Below are positions 21,873-35,500 of a DNA stretch of 64,000 nt, one piece after another; positions within the stretch are counted from its first letter, which is position 1, and every line of letters starts with the position of its first letter. Under the pieces are notes generated by a model. That model was not told the origin of the DNA, ran no database searches, and was given only the letters and a program-made list of their open reading frames with translations. This DNA is from Adineta steineri (lineage: Eukaryota > Rotifera > Eurotatoria > Adinetida > Adinetidae): the NCBI GenBank assembly GCA_905250115.1, contig CAJNOI010000174.1:19915-83914 (forward strand), given 5' to 3'. The position numbers were made by a program, and so were the translations under genes.

Positions 21873-24800
21873 ATGATGAACCAAACAGCAGCACCACCAC
21901 CACCTTCACAACAACAACAAACAAGTACGTCAAAAAAAAAAAACAATACATTTTTTTTCACATTAATTTTTCTTTTTAGTGTATATGACAAATCCTAATG
22001 TAACAGATACTAATCCTTCTTCAAATCCTACTTCATCAAATATGACAATGAATCCTACTCAATCAAATTTATTTAATCATCAAATAAATGCTTATAAATA
22101 TCTTGTTCGAAATCAAACTGTACCTGAACAACATCTATCGGTTATTAAACGAAGTCAACAACAATTTTATCCACCCAATGCTGTTATTTCTAAACAAATA
22201 TCTAGTCCTATAACGGATCCTCGTTATAGTTCACCAACTATTAAACCTCCAATAAATGGTTCAACTCCACGTTATTTAACACCACAAACTGGTTATTCAC
22301 CAGTTCAAGTTAATGGTAATACAAATTATCCAACAGGAAATGTTCAAGCATCAACAAATATAATTAATCAAACACCATCAATAACTGAGAATGTTTTAAC
22401 AAATGTTTCAAGTTTACCTATGACAAATAATCAAACAACAGCATCATCTCGTACAAATAATAATCTTCGTTTAACACCAGTTCAAAAACCAACTGGTCTT
22501 GATATACAAGAAATTATTGTTGAACGTGATCTCCGTATACAACATAATATTGTTGTTCGTATAAGTGAATTAGAAAATTTTCTACCAACATTAATACATG
22601 ATGATCTACGAATGAGAGCTATGATTGAACTTAAAGCACTCAAATTATTAAATTTTCAAAGACAAGTTAGTATTACGAAATATTTGTATATTGTCATATT
22701 ATTATTATTTATTTATTTTTAGCTTCGTACTGAAGTTGTAACATGTATGCGTTTGGATTCAAGTCTTGAAACAGGTAGTAATCCTCGTTTATATAAACGT
22801 TCAAAACAATTTGGTATGCGTGAAGCACGTGCAACCGAAAAATTAGAAAAACAACAAAAAGCTGAAATTGATCGTAAACGTCGTCAAAAACATCAAGAAT
22901 ATTTAACAGCTGTATTAACAGTTGCACGTGAATTTAAAGAATATCATAAATCAGTTCAATTACGAACAAATAAATTAGCAAAATCAATCTTATCATGGCA
23001 TCAAAATAGTGAACGTGAACAAAAGAAAGAACAAGAAAAACGTGAACGTGAACGTATGCGTCGTTTAATGAATGAAGATGAAGATGGTTATAGAAAATTA
23101 ATTGATGAAAAAAAAGATAAACGTTTAGCTTATTTATTATCACAAACAGATGCATATATAATAAGTTTAGTTAATCTTGTTAAAGAACATCAAAATGATT
23201 TAAAAAAGAAGAAAATGGAAAAGAAACCGAATTTTAATGATGATAGTGTTCAATCAAATGATGAATTAAATTATTTACATGTTAAAGTTAAAAATTTAAC
23301 AACAGGTGAAGTTAAAGAAGGACAAGACGCACCATTAGAATCTGAACTTGATACATGGTTAGAAAAAAATCCGGGATGGCAACCATTACCAAGAGATGCG
23401 AGTGATGATGAAGATGATGAGACATCACGTTTACCAGAACCAGCTCTATCAATACCAGCACCAACAGCTGATGAACAAGAAAAAGGTATTGTTGAAGATG
23501 AAACAATTGTTAAAGAAGTTTTAACAAAAGCGAAACAAGCAACTGAAGATGATGAATATCATGCAACATCACTTGATTCGTATTATGCTGTTGCACATCG
23601 TGTTCGAGAACGTGTTACAAAACAATCCGAACTTCTTGTTGGTGGAAGTCTTAAACCTTATCAAATACAAGGCCTTGAATGGCTTGTTTCATTATATAAT
23701 AATCATTTAAATGGGATTCTTGCTGATGAAATGGGTCTCGGAAAGGTAAATTGATACTTCTAAAAATGTTATTAACATTCCAATATAATCTTTAATAAGA
23801 AACACTCGAAAATTGAAGGGGAAAGGATTTTTTATTAACTATATTTCTATGGAATATGAGTACATGTTTTTTTGACCTCTTTAGACAATTCAAACCATTG
23901 CTCTAATCACATATTTAATGGAAGTTAAAAAAGTCAATGGACCATATTTAATTATTGTGCCATTATCGTAAGTTAATATTATTCATTTTATCTTCGATTT
24001 AAATATTTTTTTTTCTTAGTACATTGGCTAATTGGGTTAATGAATTTAATAAATGGTCACCAGGTGTTTCAAAAATTATCTTTAAAGGTAATCCACAAAT
24101 ACGTAAAACACTTGGTCAAACATTACGTACTGGTAAATTCAATGTTTTATTAACTACCTATGAATATGTTATCAAAGATAAAGCCTTATTAGCAAAAATA
24201 AAATGGCGTTATATGATAATCGAGTAAGTTCGAAAATTTTTTTTTTATTATTCATTAGAATTTTTCTTTAGTGAGGGTCATCGAATGAAAAATCATCATT
24301 GTAAATTAACCCAAGTACTAAATACATATTATATAGCTCCACATCGTTTATTATTAACTGGTACACCATTACAAAATAAATTACCTGAATTATGGGCTTT
24401 ATTAAATTTTCTTTTACCATCTATATTTAAATCATGTACAACATTTGAACAATGGTTTAATGCACCATTCGCAACAACATTGGAAAAAGTTGAACTTAAT
24501 AACGAAGAAACATTACTTATTATAAGACGTTTACATAAAGTTTTACGACCATTTCTTCTACGTCGACTTAAAAAAGAAGTCGAATCACAATTACCAGATA
24601 AGGTTAATATAGAAAAAAAACGTTGTATTTAGATAAAATATTATACATTTTTTTCTGTTAGATTGAATATGTTATTAAATGTGATATGTCTGCCTTACAA
24701 AGAGTTATGTATACTCATATGCAATCATGTGGAATTGTTTTAACAGAAGATAGAGTAAGAGAATGATTAATTTTCTGCAAAAAATCATCTTTTTATTTAT

Positions 24801-27635
24801 ATTATCTTTTTAGAATGGTAAAGGAAGTAATCCTAAAGCTTTAATGAATACAATTATGCAATTACGTAAAATATGTAATCATCCATTTATGTTCAATGAA
24901 TTAGAAGAAAGATTAAGTAAATATTTTAATTATACAAATGGTGTTTGTATGGGGTATGAAAAAAAAATATTTCGAATATTTATTATTAAATTAATTTATT
25001 CTAGAGCTGATCTTTATCGTGCATCAGGTAAATTCGAATTACTTGATCGTATATTACCAAAATTAAAAGTATCAAATCATCGTGTATTACTTTTCTGTCA
25101 AATGACATCATTAATGACTATAATGGAAGATTATTTTGCTTATAAAAGTAAGAAAAAACTTCTTTTTATTTCTTTTCAATTATCTAATTATTCAATAGAT
25201 TATACGTATTTACGTCTTGATGGCCAAACAAAATCTGAAGAACGTGGTGATTTATTAGCAAAATTTAGTGAAGCTAATTCGGATATATTCATTTTCTTAT
25301 TATCAACACGTGCTGGTGGTCTTGGTTTGAATTTACAAACAGCCGATACTGTTATTATATTCGATTCTGATTGGAATCCACATCAAGTAAATAGAATGAT
25401 TTTGGATTACCTTCAAAATCTCGAAAATAATCACAGAGCGTAGGGAAGCATTCTGCTAGGACATTTTCTTACGCCAACTTCAAAGGGTGGGCGTGGATGA
25501 TTTTATCTATCTCAACCACACCCTCACCCACACCCTCACGGTGGTTTCTCGAAATTTTCTATTTCGATTATCGAGTTTTTTCGAGATTTTGATATTATCC
25601 CGTGATTTTTGCTTTTATAAATATATTTTCTTCTTCTTCGTAAGGATTTACAAGCACAAGATCGTGCACATCGTATTGGTCAAGTAAATGAAGTTCGTGT
25701 ACTTCGTTTAATGACAGTAAATAGTGTTGAAGAAAAAATCTTAGCTGCAGCTCGTTATAAATTAAATGTTGATAAACAAGTTATTCAAGCTGGCATGTTT
25801 AATAATAAATCGACTGGAAACGAACGAAAACAATTTTTACAACAAATTCTTTTAAAAGAAAATGAAGAAGAAGAAGAAGAAGATGAACTTCCAGATGATG
25901 AAGTTATTAATCAAATGATTGCACGTAGTGAAGATGAATATAATCTATTTAATGTAAAGAAAAGAATTAACAAAAAAAAATTCTAGATAATTTATTTATT
26001 TCTTTGTTTTTTAGAGAATGGATAGAGAACGAACATATGCAGAAGCTAGAGTAGCTAATAGAAAACCACGACTTTTTGAATTATCAGAATTACCAACATG
26101 GCTAACAAAAGATCCAAGAGAATTAGAAAAGGCATTACTTGATCAAGAAGCATTGGATTTATTGGGACGTGGTGGTAGACAAAGAAAAGAAGTAGATTAT
26201 ACAGATGCCTTAACTGAAAAAGAATGGTTAAAGGTAAAGATAAATATTTGTTTTAAAATAAATTGTCTATGAAAATTCTTTTCAGGCTGTTGAAGATGGA
26301 ACATTAAGTGCAACTGAACAAGATAAAAGAAGTCGTCGTAAACGACGTGCTCTTAATCCTGATATGGATGATGATGATGAAGGTCAATTTGATGATAATA
26401 ATGCTCGACAAGGAGATAATGATATTGATGGAAGTGATTCAAGATCCGGTAAACGAACTGTAAAACGTAAATTTAAAGAAACAAATAAACATTATTCAAA
26501 TGAACCAGTACCTTCGAAATTATTTAAACAAATGCAAACTCTATACGATTTTGTTATTAAATATCGAGACAAGTATATATATACTTATATTCTTTCTAGT
26601 AAAATAATTCATTGGTATGTTTTGTTTCTAGTGATGATAATCGAATTTTAAGTAAACCATTTATGCGGTTACCAACACCAAAAGAATTACCGGAATATTA
26701 TGAAATGATTAAAAATCCTGTTGATTTCAATAAAATCAAAGTAGGAGTATTTTTTTGGAAATATTTATTTATATATGTATATGATTTGTCTTTAGAAAAA
26801 ACTTACTGAATATCGTTATCGACATTTAGATGAACTTGAATCTGATGTTATGTTACTATGTAAAAATGCTCAAGAATTTAATATGGAAAATTCAAATGTA
26901 AGATATTATATAGACGATATGAATGTGAAAGTCATATATAATTTTTTTATTAGATCTATGAAGATTCAATTATTCTTCAATCAGTATTTACAAATGCACG
27001 TGAACGTCTTGAAAAAGGTGATATTCAAGTTAGTTCAAATTCAGAAGATGAATCAGATGATGATGGTAAGAATAATTAAATATGATTCTTATTATTGTTT
27101 ATTGTATTATATTCATTTTTAGAACCACTTAAAAAACGAGTTAAGAAAGATGGTAGTACAAAAAAGGTAAACGATTAAATGATTCTCATTAACTAATAAT
27201 GAATTTTTGATATTTAGAAATCATCTCACACTCAATCACGTACACCTGGTAGTGTAAGTAGTAATTCAAACAGTCGACGAAAAACTCATGTTATGAGTGA
27301 TGATGAAGATATAACAATGGACGAAACAAATAAAGTATGCATTTCATTAGGGATGCGCAGTTTCAGTGCAAATACTGTAAAACTGTCACTATCAGCGCTG
27401 ACAGTGGCGCACTGAAGCACCGACTTTTACTGATATGAATAAGCCTAGGAAGTCAGTAGAAAGCGGTTTAAGTCGGTGCTGCGGTGCACCCACTGAAAAC
27501 GCGCATTCCTACATCTAATTATTCTTTATTAAATTGTATAATTTATTTTTTTAGTCATCATATGGTGGTATGGATGGTGATGATGCTGATGATGATGATG
27601 AAGGAACTCGTGGTTCTAGTTCACATCAAAAATAA
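21873..27635 (+). CDS. SMARCA4: SWI/SNF chromatin-remodelling ATPase, Brahma/SMARCA2/4 orthologue
   Basis: Complete multi-exon gene starting [16 protein letters not shown]. Domains in order: QLQ ([18 protein letters not shown]); HSA ([20 protein letters not shown], with a very charged continuation); BRK ([19 protein letters not shown]); SNF2 ATPase with Walker A '[12 protein letters not shown]' split by an intron, 'DEGH' box ([14 protein letters not shown]) and '[15 protein letters not shown]'; helicase C ([40 protein letters not shown]); SnAC ([15 protein letters not shown]); bromodomain ([18 protein letters not shown], with the acetyl-lysine Asn in CKNAQEFN). The tail is acidic ([19 protein letters not shown]). 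It is the motor of the BAF/PBAP complexes. Introns at 25387-25644 and 27334-27555 are enlarged by repeats. All catalytic motifs are intact. Confidence 0.97.
25405..25610. mobile_element. Inverted-repeat (MITE-like) insertion in a Brahma intron, with G-rich copy E inside
   Basis: Left end GGATTACCTTCAAAATCTCG, right end (reverse complement) GGATAATATCAAAATCTCGA; both share TCAAAATCTCGAAAA. Between them lie GGGTGGGCGTGGATGA (25486) and CCACACCCTCACCCACACCC (25515), the G-rich/C-rich motif family. It is non-coding; boundaries are approximate. Confidence 0.45.
25483..25540. repeat. G-rich/C-rich hairpin, copy E
   Basis: CAAAGGGTGGGCGTGGATGA, about 15 nt of loop, then AACCACACCCTCACCCACAC and CCTCACGG. 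The arms pair GGGTGGGCGTGG with CCACACCCTCACCC. Confidence 0.6.
27348..27511. mobile_element. hAT-like MITE, 164 bp, in the last Brahma intron
   Basis: Terminal inverted repeats of about 22 bp: left TAGGGATGCGCAGTTTCAGTG, right (complement) TAGGAATGCGCGTTTTCAGTG. The flanks, CATTTCAT (27340-27347) and CATCTAAT (27512-27519), match at 6 of 8 positions, like a decayed 8-bp target duplication of hAT elements. It is GC-richer than the surrounding intron, with further internal pairing (GCGCTGACAGTGGCGC). Non-autonomous; no ORF. Confidence 0.65.
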
Positions 27636-28351
27636 AATACAAATATTTGTTTTTTTCGTTCTTTTTTGTTCTATTTCACTTCAAAAAATTTCTATCACTG
27701 TATGCGTATTTTAGCTATACTGTAAAATGTGTGTATGTGCGTGTTATGTACAAAAACAAATAAATGAGCGTGAAAATTAAAGAAGGAAGAGACGTTGTCG
27801 TGAACACCGATCCGACAAACGAACAGTTTTTATGTGCAATATTTGCATGAATTGAAAACTTTTTCTCTTTTCTTTCTCAATCTATATCGTTTTTTTCTCT
27901 CACGCATTTATTATTTTCGGTTGTATATTCATTCTTTCTTTCTTTCTGTCTTTTCTCTGTCTCTCTCAAATGATGCGCGCTCGTATATCTCGTTTCTTGT
28001 TTTTTTTGTTCTTATTATTATTGTTCATTTCTTCAATAGAAGAAACAAGCAAACAAATCTTATATTCATTTAAAAAAAAGACAAATAAATATGTAACGAT
28101 CATGTGTCAAACACACACAGAAATTAAATGTTATTTAAGATTGATATATTCGGATTACTTGTTTATTAATTGCTACATATATATATATGTATTCTGTTTA
28201 CGGTTTATTAGGACAGTCTCGTCGTCTCTAGTTAATCTTGTGTCTAGTATTAATTGGATAAAACGTGCTTAATTTTTGTCTTTGAGGTGTCTATCGAGAT
28301 GAATAAATTGTCACTTTATCAAGAATTATTGTTCATTCGAATTGAAGAAAG
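27636..28351. other. Spacer between the Brahma and chitin-binding genes
   Basis: Rich in pyrimidine runs (TTTCTTTCTTTCTGTC near 27935) and TATA repeats; contains the Brahma 3'UTR with AATAAA-like signals near 27758. ORFs at 27834-28272 are low-complexity artefacts. No other gene seen. Confidence 0.45.
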
Positions 28352-31127
28352 ATGCTTATACAATCTTTGTCACTGTTAGGTAAGAATTTGTCTTTAGTTG
28401 TACGTTGAAATGAATAATTTTCCATATAATATTAGTTGTTTTGCTTATAATCTATGAAACTTCCAGTTCATTTGTTAACAGAACAACATTAGCACCAATA
28501 CATAATTCAACAACTGTAGTTAAGAAACTTGGAAAATGTATATATATATGAATTTGTTAGATTACCTACATAGCGTATTCTTTTTTTCAATAGATGCACT
28601 TGGAGAAAAATCATCGGGTGTTCAATATATGTCCGAAATTGGCTCACGTTGTACCGGTAAATTATTTATCGATAGTCGTTTTCTTTTTAATTCGAAAATT
28701 TTAGATGATGGATTTTTTCCTGATAAAAATGATTGCCGAAAATTTCATGTCTGTTACGGTGGTATACAATCAATTCGTCGATGTAAAGAAGGTATGTTAT
28801 GGGATGAAACAAAGATTGGTTGTAATATGCAAAATATTACAATATGTACTGGTGGAAGACAAAAATGGAAACAAGATGATGGTATATATCTCAGAATTTG
28901 ATATACAAAAGAATAATTATTAATATTTAGATCCTACTGAAATGATATCAAAATCGGTTAGAGCAAATTATACATGTCGAGCAGGTGCAAATGGATTATT
29001 TGCTGATCCAAGTTCATGTTCATTTTATCATTGGTGTGTTCAAGGTGTACTTCATTCATCCCATTATTGCAATCTTGGTTTACATTTTTCAGCTAGTGCC
29101 AGTGGATGTGTTCTACCAATAGATGCTGAATGTAAGTAAATGTATAATAACATAAATAGTACTATTTATCAACACGATTGTGTTTTCTTTGATAGCAACA
29201 GGAAATTAGTTTTAGATTGCTATGTTTTAATAAGAATACTTATAATTCGATTTCTATTTAAATGACTCAACGGAAGAATATTTTAGTTTCCTTATCATAC
29301 ATTGTATTGAAGCACCTAGTCTAATCAAATATTTGAATTATTTATATTCCTGCCATGCAGCTTCTACATAATATCTAAAATAGAAATAATTTATGCGTAT
29401 CTATTCAAGAATTTTATAAACCGGTAGTTAATTATAACTATAAAATGCACTTCTTTACCTATAGATAAATCATAAAAAATACAACTGATGCTATATAACA
29501 ATATATTGACCTTCTTTTATAAGTATAAAGATATTCAGAAATAAAAATACATTAGCATATTTCTTCCTGTTATATTAGAAAACAGAAAAAGTCCGCCTTC
29601 GTATACATATCATCACTTATATATTTCAACAACAAACCTGTCATTTTATGATGGAGTATAATTTGCACTTAAGAAAGAAATTATTCAATCCAACTAGGCT
29701 CACATTCTAAGATAATAAAGATTAATAAAAATTGAAAGATTTCTATTTTAATTTAAGGTGAAGGACAAATTGCACCACCTTATTCATCAATTGAATGTGC
29801 ATTAGATCGTTCTGGATACTTTCCTGATCCTTATGATTGTTCTGTATTTCATTATTGTGATGGTAAACTAACATATATATATATTTCATGGTTAAATAAA
29901 CTTATTTTGATTAAAATCTAGGAGTACGAATTCAAAGTGAAGCATTACTTTGTTCTGCTGGTCGTGTATGGAGTTCACGTAAGATTTCCTTACTAATTAT
30001 AAATAATATTCTAAAATGGAATCTATTTATAGGTTTAGAAAATTGTGCTTGGCCGCATGAAGTACCTGAATGTATGTATTTTGTTTTCTTAATAGTTTCT
30101 ATTCAATCTGTCATATAGGTATAAATGCATGCCCACCTAATTACTCTAGTCAAATGCGTTTTGCTGATCCAGCTATATGTTCACAATATATTCAATGTGT
30201 TGGTGGTAGTTTACAACAAAGAACATGTTCAAATAATCTTCTCTTTGATCGTATTACAAAAACATGTAAACCCTATGAACAAGCAGAATGTCATGGTGAT
30301 AAATCAGAATTACCAGTAACACAAACAAATAATTTTTGTAAGTTAATAATCAACTTGTGTATTGAAGAGATTGAAACTATTTCTTATTTTTGTATTATTT
30401 AGATGCATTCTCCGATGGATTTGATAATAATCCAATGCCATCAGAAGGACCGATTAAAAAACAAAGAACAAATCAATTTAATTGTTTTGGTAAATCGATT
30501 AAATTTGTTTTTGATGTATAAGTTTTTGTATTATACAATATAGTTGATGGTTATTTTGGTGATACACAAGATTGTCGCATTTATCATGTATGTGTTGATG
30601 GACGTGATTATCGTTCTGTATGTGCACCAGGTTTACATTGGGAATCTTTATTACGTTTATGTTTGCCTGCTCATCTAGTTAGTTGTCAAAATTCAAAATC
30701 AATTGACTCATCATCAGGTAAATACAGTCGATAATCTCGTTTATTTTCTTCAATAAAAACTTCTCTTTTTTTTTAAAATAGGGTCAAAGCAAAATTGGCT
30801 TCAGTTATTTACTCGATCTGTAATAAAAACAACGACAACAACAACATCACAAACAACACCATTATCTTTACCCTCGATTTTTACTTGTGCTGGTCGTATC
30901 AATGGTTATTATTCAGATCCTATTCATTGCCATAAATTTCATTATTGCGGAACAGGTGAATAAAAATTTTTTTTTTTTTATTGTCTCTTTTAAACACAGT
31001 TGTTTTTCTCTTAGGTTGGCATAGTGTTATGGAATGTGATAAAGGTTTAGCATATTCTGTTCGTGAACATGATTGTATACCTATCGAACTTACTAATTGC
31101 AATATCAATAAAACAAAAAATAAATAA
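28352..31127 (+). CDS. Secreted multi-domain chitin-binding (CBM14/peritrophin-A) protein
   Basis: About ten exons. The start at 28352 gives a clear signal peptide (MLIQSLSLLVVLLIIYETSS) split by the first intron. About six CBM14 modules follow, each with the six-Cys peritrophin pattern and the aromatic core: 'DDGFFPDKNDCRKFHVCYGG', 'GLFADPSSCSFYHWCVQG', 'SGYFPDPYDCSVFHYCDG', 'RFADPAICSQYIQCVGG', 'DGYFGDTQDCRIYHVCVDG' and 'NGYYSDPIHCHKFHYCGT'. A Thr-rich linker precedes the last module. Such proteins bind chitin in peritrophic matrix, cuticle or egg shell; in rotifers the chitinous jaws and egg coats are plausible targets (inference). An intron at about 29134-29757 is unusually long. The stop is at 31125-31127. 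Confidence 0.9.
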
Positions 31128-31618
31128 ATACTCGTTTTTTTATTGTCTTAATTGTTATGAAAATTTATTTAATCGAATAAACGAAAGAATGATTTATGAT
31201 ATATAGACCATGTGCATATTTTTCCCTTGTCTATATTACGATTCTCTTTCTTTTGATAAAAGTATGGGTTAGTTTATTTCATATAGTATACTTTTATATG
31301 ATTGGAATAGAGAAAAAAGCGTACGAAGAAAAAATCCAACAAATGCTGGCAAGAAATAAATGTAAACGAGAAGAAAAAAAAGAGAGAAGGAAAAAAGAGA
31401 GAGTATGGAGTGCGTATAAAAAACGACAGAGACAAAAATACCAACCGAACATTATTCTTTGCATGGCCCTATACGATTTACAATAAGAGCAATTTCTTTA
31501 CGTATTATTGTTCTTTTTCGTCAAAGATAAACGTTTTTGTTATTGATATTTGTTAGAACAATCTGATAAACTTTTGTGATCGTTATACTTTGGACTTTGT
31601 ACTTTTGTTTTAATATTA
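31128..31618. other. Spacer; no supported gene
   Basis: A 96-codon ORF (31196-31486), with a hydrophobic start and a Lys/Glu/Arg-rich end, has no homologous look and skewed composition; it is not called as a gene. Otherwise AT-rich flank. Confidence 0.35.
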
Positions 31619-31796
31619 ATGTCTCTTCTTACGTCGATTGTTGACGACGAACTATTAACCAATACGTTACAAAAAGGCCTCTATACCCTCGCTGCATGTA
31701 CAGTTATTGGTGCAGCAGTCTATGCAGGTTACAAAGCTGCTGAACCCGCAAGCAAACATTTACTATCACATCGTCATCCGGAGTCAAATGAACGAG
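31619..31796 (+). CDS. Small membrane protein, first exon only (rest lost towards an assembly gap)
   Basis: ATG at 31619 opens a short protein: MSLLTSIVDDELLTNTLQKG, then an Ala/Gly-rich membrane segment (LYTLAACTVIGAAVYAGYKA), then HLLSHRHPESNER. A donor (gtaagat) follows directly at 31797; reading through instead adds two residues and stops at 31804. Downstream lies 335 bp without an obvious acceptor exon, then the 100-N gap. I do not recognise the family. It could be a complete 61-residue peptide or the 5' exon of a longer gene. Confidence 0.4.
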
Positions 31797-31804
31797 TAAG
31801 ATAA

Positions 31805-32131
31805 AACAAAATATTTGAATCAAGTCTAAAGTATATATTTATCTTTTCGCGTCATTAATCAATGTTAAGTATTGATATACGATAAAGGAGATATGATAGC
31901 AGCATGTTTTTTTTCTTTCGCTATGCGTCATATTAGTAAAGAATAAAATGCAAGAGACGCTCAGAGAGATATATATTACACTCCCTCGAAAGTACAAAAA
32001 AAAAAGAGAAAGAAAGAAACAAACAGAAAAGATATACGCATGAATATACATAACAATATAAAGAATATCGTATGTATATTCTACAGTACAAATATATTAC
32101 TCTTTGACTTACTATGATAAACACTTCACTG
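31805..32131. other. Intron or intergenic sequence before the second gap
   Basis: AT-rich with purine runs (AAAAAAAAAAGAGAAAGAAAG near 31996). No gene seen. Confidence 0.35.
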
Positions 32132-32231
32132 NNNNNNNNNNNNNNNNNNNNNNNNNNNNNNNNNNNNNNNNNNNNNNNNNNNNNNNNNNNNNNNNNNNNN
32201 NNNNNNNNNNNNNNNNNNNNNNNNNNNNNNN
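32132..32231. other. Assembly gap (100 N)
   Basis: Exactly 100 N; a placeholder gap of unknown true length between the small membrane protein and WDR20. Confidence 0.98.
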
Positions 32232-32501
32232 AAAAAAGTTCAATGAAATGAAAAATTCGAGAAATATTCTTTTTATTAATTTTCGATATTTTTAAATCAT
32301 TCGTTTGTTTTCTTAACCAATTCTACTAAACAGAACAGAAAAAAAGCAAACAATATGGCGATTAAATGGAAATATTCTTCTAAAAAAAAGGAGTAATAAA
32401 TACAAATGTTTGATTTAAATCTAATAAATTCTTTCGAATGAAGTTCTCATTTATTTTCAAACGATTTTCTTTCTCAATACGTCGATTAAACGACGAAATA
32501 A

Positions 32502-35500
32502 ATGGCTCGAACAGAACCATCAAATATTAACCATTGTGTGGCTCCATCAATAACTTCACGTGTTAGTAATTTTACTAAAGATTCAAATCAACGTAGTGAT
32601 GAAATTAAAACAGAATTTACTTCACGTGAAGGTACATATAAAATCTCATCATTAATTGATAATCTCGGTAAAATTGGCTCAAGTACATGTCTTAATGAAC
32701 CAGTTAAAATAACATTATTACCTCGTATACAAACTATTTACGAAACAACAAATAGTCAAACAAGTTCAAGACGCTCATCATCAACAAATAATCAAAATGA
32801 TCATTCAATTGAACAAAAACAAACATCAATATCGAATGGAAATGAAACAAATCAACAAAATGGAAATATATTTCTTACAGATATTTTAGCATTTAATGTT
32901 GGAAGAGAATTAATTGTTTATGAATTTGCTGAAGCCACACAGGTAATTATGACATATCTATAGCTGTAAATTCGACGAATTACTAAGTTCCTCGAGACTC
33001 TATTTGATTAAATTAGATTTAAACCTTTATACATTCGAAAGGGTCAAGTTAGGTGAGCTCTAAAGGGGGTGATCGAAAAATCATGACTTTTTTCTTACGC
33101 TAGAAATGTCATAATACGAAAGTCCTTGTCACCTAGTTCACGGGGTAGTTCCATGAGGTTTCAAACACAAACACACAAAGTATTCAGAAAATTTTCTTTC
33201 CCCCCAAACTTTGTAGTTTTTTTCGCTGATCATTTTCGTACAAGGAAGTTTTGAATTCTATTGAGGAATGACAACGATATCGTCAAAATAAAAAACATAG
33301 TAAAATATGGTAAAATTGTTTAAATCCCATTTTTTCTTATAAAATACAGGAAAAAGTCGAGTCTTTAATCTCGAATCGACTATATTCCCAAGAAATGTGA
33401 CATAGTAGGTTTTGTAGAGAAAACTATGCCCTACAAAACTTACTATGTCATATTCCTTGAGCATACAGTCGGTTCGAAATTAGAGACTCGACTTTTTCCT
33501 GTATTTTATAAGGAAAATAATCGGATTTTAAGCTACTTTATTATGTTTTTTATTTTGACGATAGCGTTGTCATTTCTCTATAGAATTCAAAACATCCTTA
33601 TACGAAAATGATCAACGAAGAAGCTCTACAAAGTTTGGGGGGAAAAGAAAATTTTCTGAATACTTTGTGTTTGACATATCATGGAACTGCCCATTACTAG
33701 ACTCAGATACTCACCCATAAAAATCGCTGAAAAAAAACAGAATCAAATCTAGACAAACGAATGTCAGATTCGTGATCTAGGTGACAAGGACTCTCGTATT
33801 ATGATATTTCTATCGTGAGGAAAGAATCATGATTTTCGACAAATTGTAGCTTGTAACTGTATGCTTTTCTTTTCTCGAGCATTACCAGTCGATTCAGCAC
33901 AGTCCATAGCAATTAAAAACAGAAGATTACAGTTTTCAGGAAACTTAAATATCCGTAAACTCCAAATTCGGAGTACATTTAACTTGATCATACGAAAGTG
34001 TTTTATATGCAAGAGAAATTAATTCTTTCTAGTCCAATTTCGGTGACCCACTTGATCATCGTGTTTATAAGCAAAATCATCAACCTACTTGTCACGATAT
34101 AACACAAAATCCAGATACAAATGGTTTACATATTCTTGTCGGATTTTCTAAAGGTCAAATACAATATATAAACATGCAAACAAAAGAACAAAAAGTTTTC
34201 AATGAAGGAGTATGTAAAAACTAAACAGAGAAGTTTCTTCAATGTAATTATTTTTCTATTGCAGAGTTATTTGGATAAAGCAAAAGTAACATGTATTAAA
34301 TGGTTATCAAATCCTAAAACATATTTTCTTGCATCATATTCAAGTGGTTATTTATATGTATTTGATGAACAACTTAATTATCAACGTGATACAAATGTTC
34401 AACCAACATATTCAACAATAAAAGATGATGAAAAAAATTTTTCTATATCATATACAAAAGTATGGGTGTGATGTAAATAAATATAAAATTATGTTTTTGC
34501 TTTTGTAGAATAAATCTAAACAAACAAGAAATCCAGTATCACGTTGGTCAATTGGTAATGGAAGTATAAATGAATTTAGTTTTTCACCTGATAATATTCT
34601 ACTTGCTATTGTATCACAAGATGGATTTTTACGAATATTTAATTATGAAAAAATGGAATTAGTTGCTTATATGAAAAGTTATTTTGGTGGACTTCTTTGT
34701 GTAAGTATTTTCTTAATAGGAACATATAACTCGAAGTGTATATAAATAGGTATGTTGGTCTCCCGATGGTAAATATATTGCAACTGGTGGTGAAGATGAT
34801 TTTATAACATTATTTACTCTTGATCCTGAAGAACATACTCCACGTGTAATATGTCGTGGGCATGGTCATACATCATGGATAAGTGCAATATCATTTGATC
34901 CATATATGAATGCTAAAACATATTATTCATCATTTATTCAAACATCATCATCATTATCATTAGATAATGATAATGATCCTATTGATGGTATACGAAAAAC
35001 AATTCCATGGACACGTAGTGATTCATCCTATTTTGATACAACTATTCCATCATTATTTTATCGTATTGGTTCAGTTGGACAAGATAATCGTTTATGTTTA
35101 TGGGATATAACAGAAGATGTACTTAAAATAAATTCAAATAGTAAACAAAATTCTTCAACATATCCATTAGTATCATCAGCGTCAACAACAAATGGTTGTT
35201 CATTATTGTCATCATCGGATATAACAACAAATACTCAACCATCAACAACAAAAAGTTCATTTTCATCTATAACATCACGTCTTTCATTTGTACGTAATTC
35301 CAATAAAGTAAATAAATCAACGGATGATATACCGGATTTATCATTAGTAACACTTTCGAATGGTATATCAAAAAAATCTCGAAAATTATCTTTATTATCA
35401 AGTACATTGAGTGGAACAAAATCTTCATCATCGAAATTAACAACAAATTCTGATGATACAAATCAAACATCATTATCAATATTAACAACTAATAATAATA

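Noticed and set aside
31196..31486. 96-codon plus-strand ORF with a hydrophobic start and charged end
   Set aside because: Biased composition (Lys/Glu/Arg runs), no family resemblance, sits in the 3' flank of the chitin-binding gene.
33258..33611. Two similar ORFs on opposite strands in the WDR20 intron
   Set aside because: They are the two mirror arms of the foldback element, not genes.
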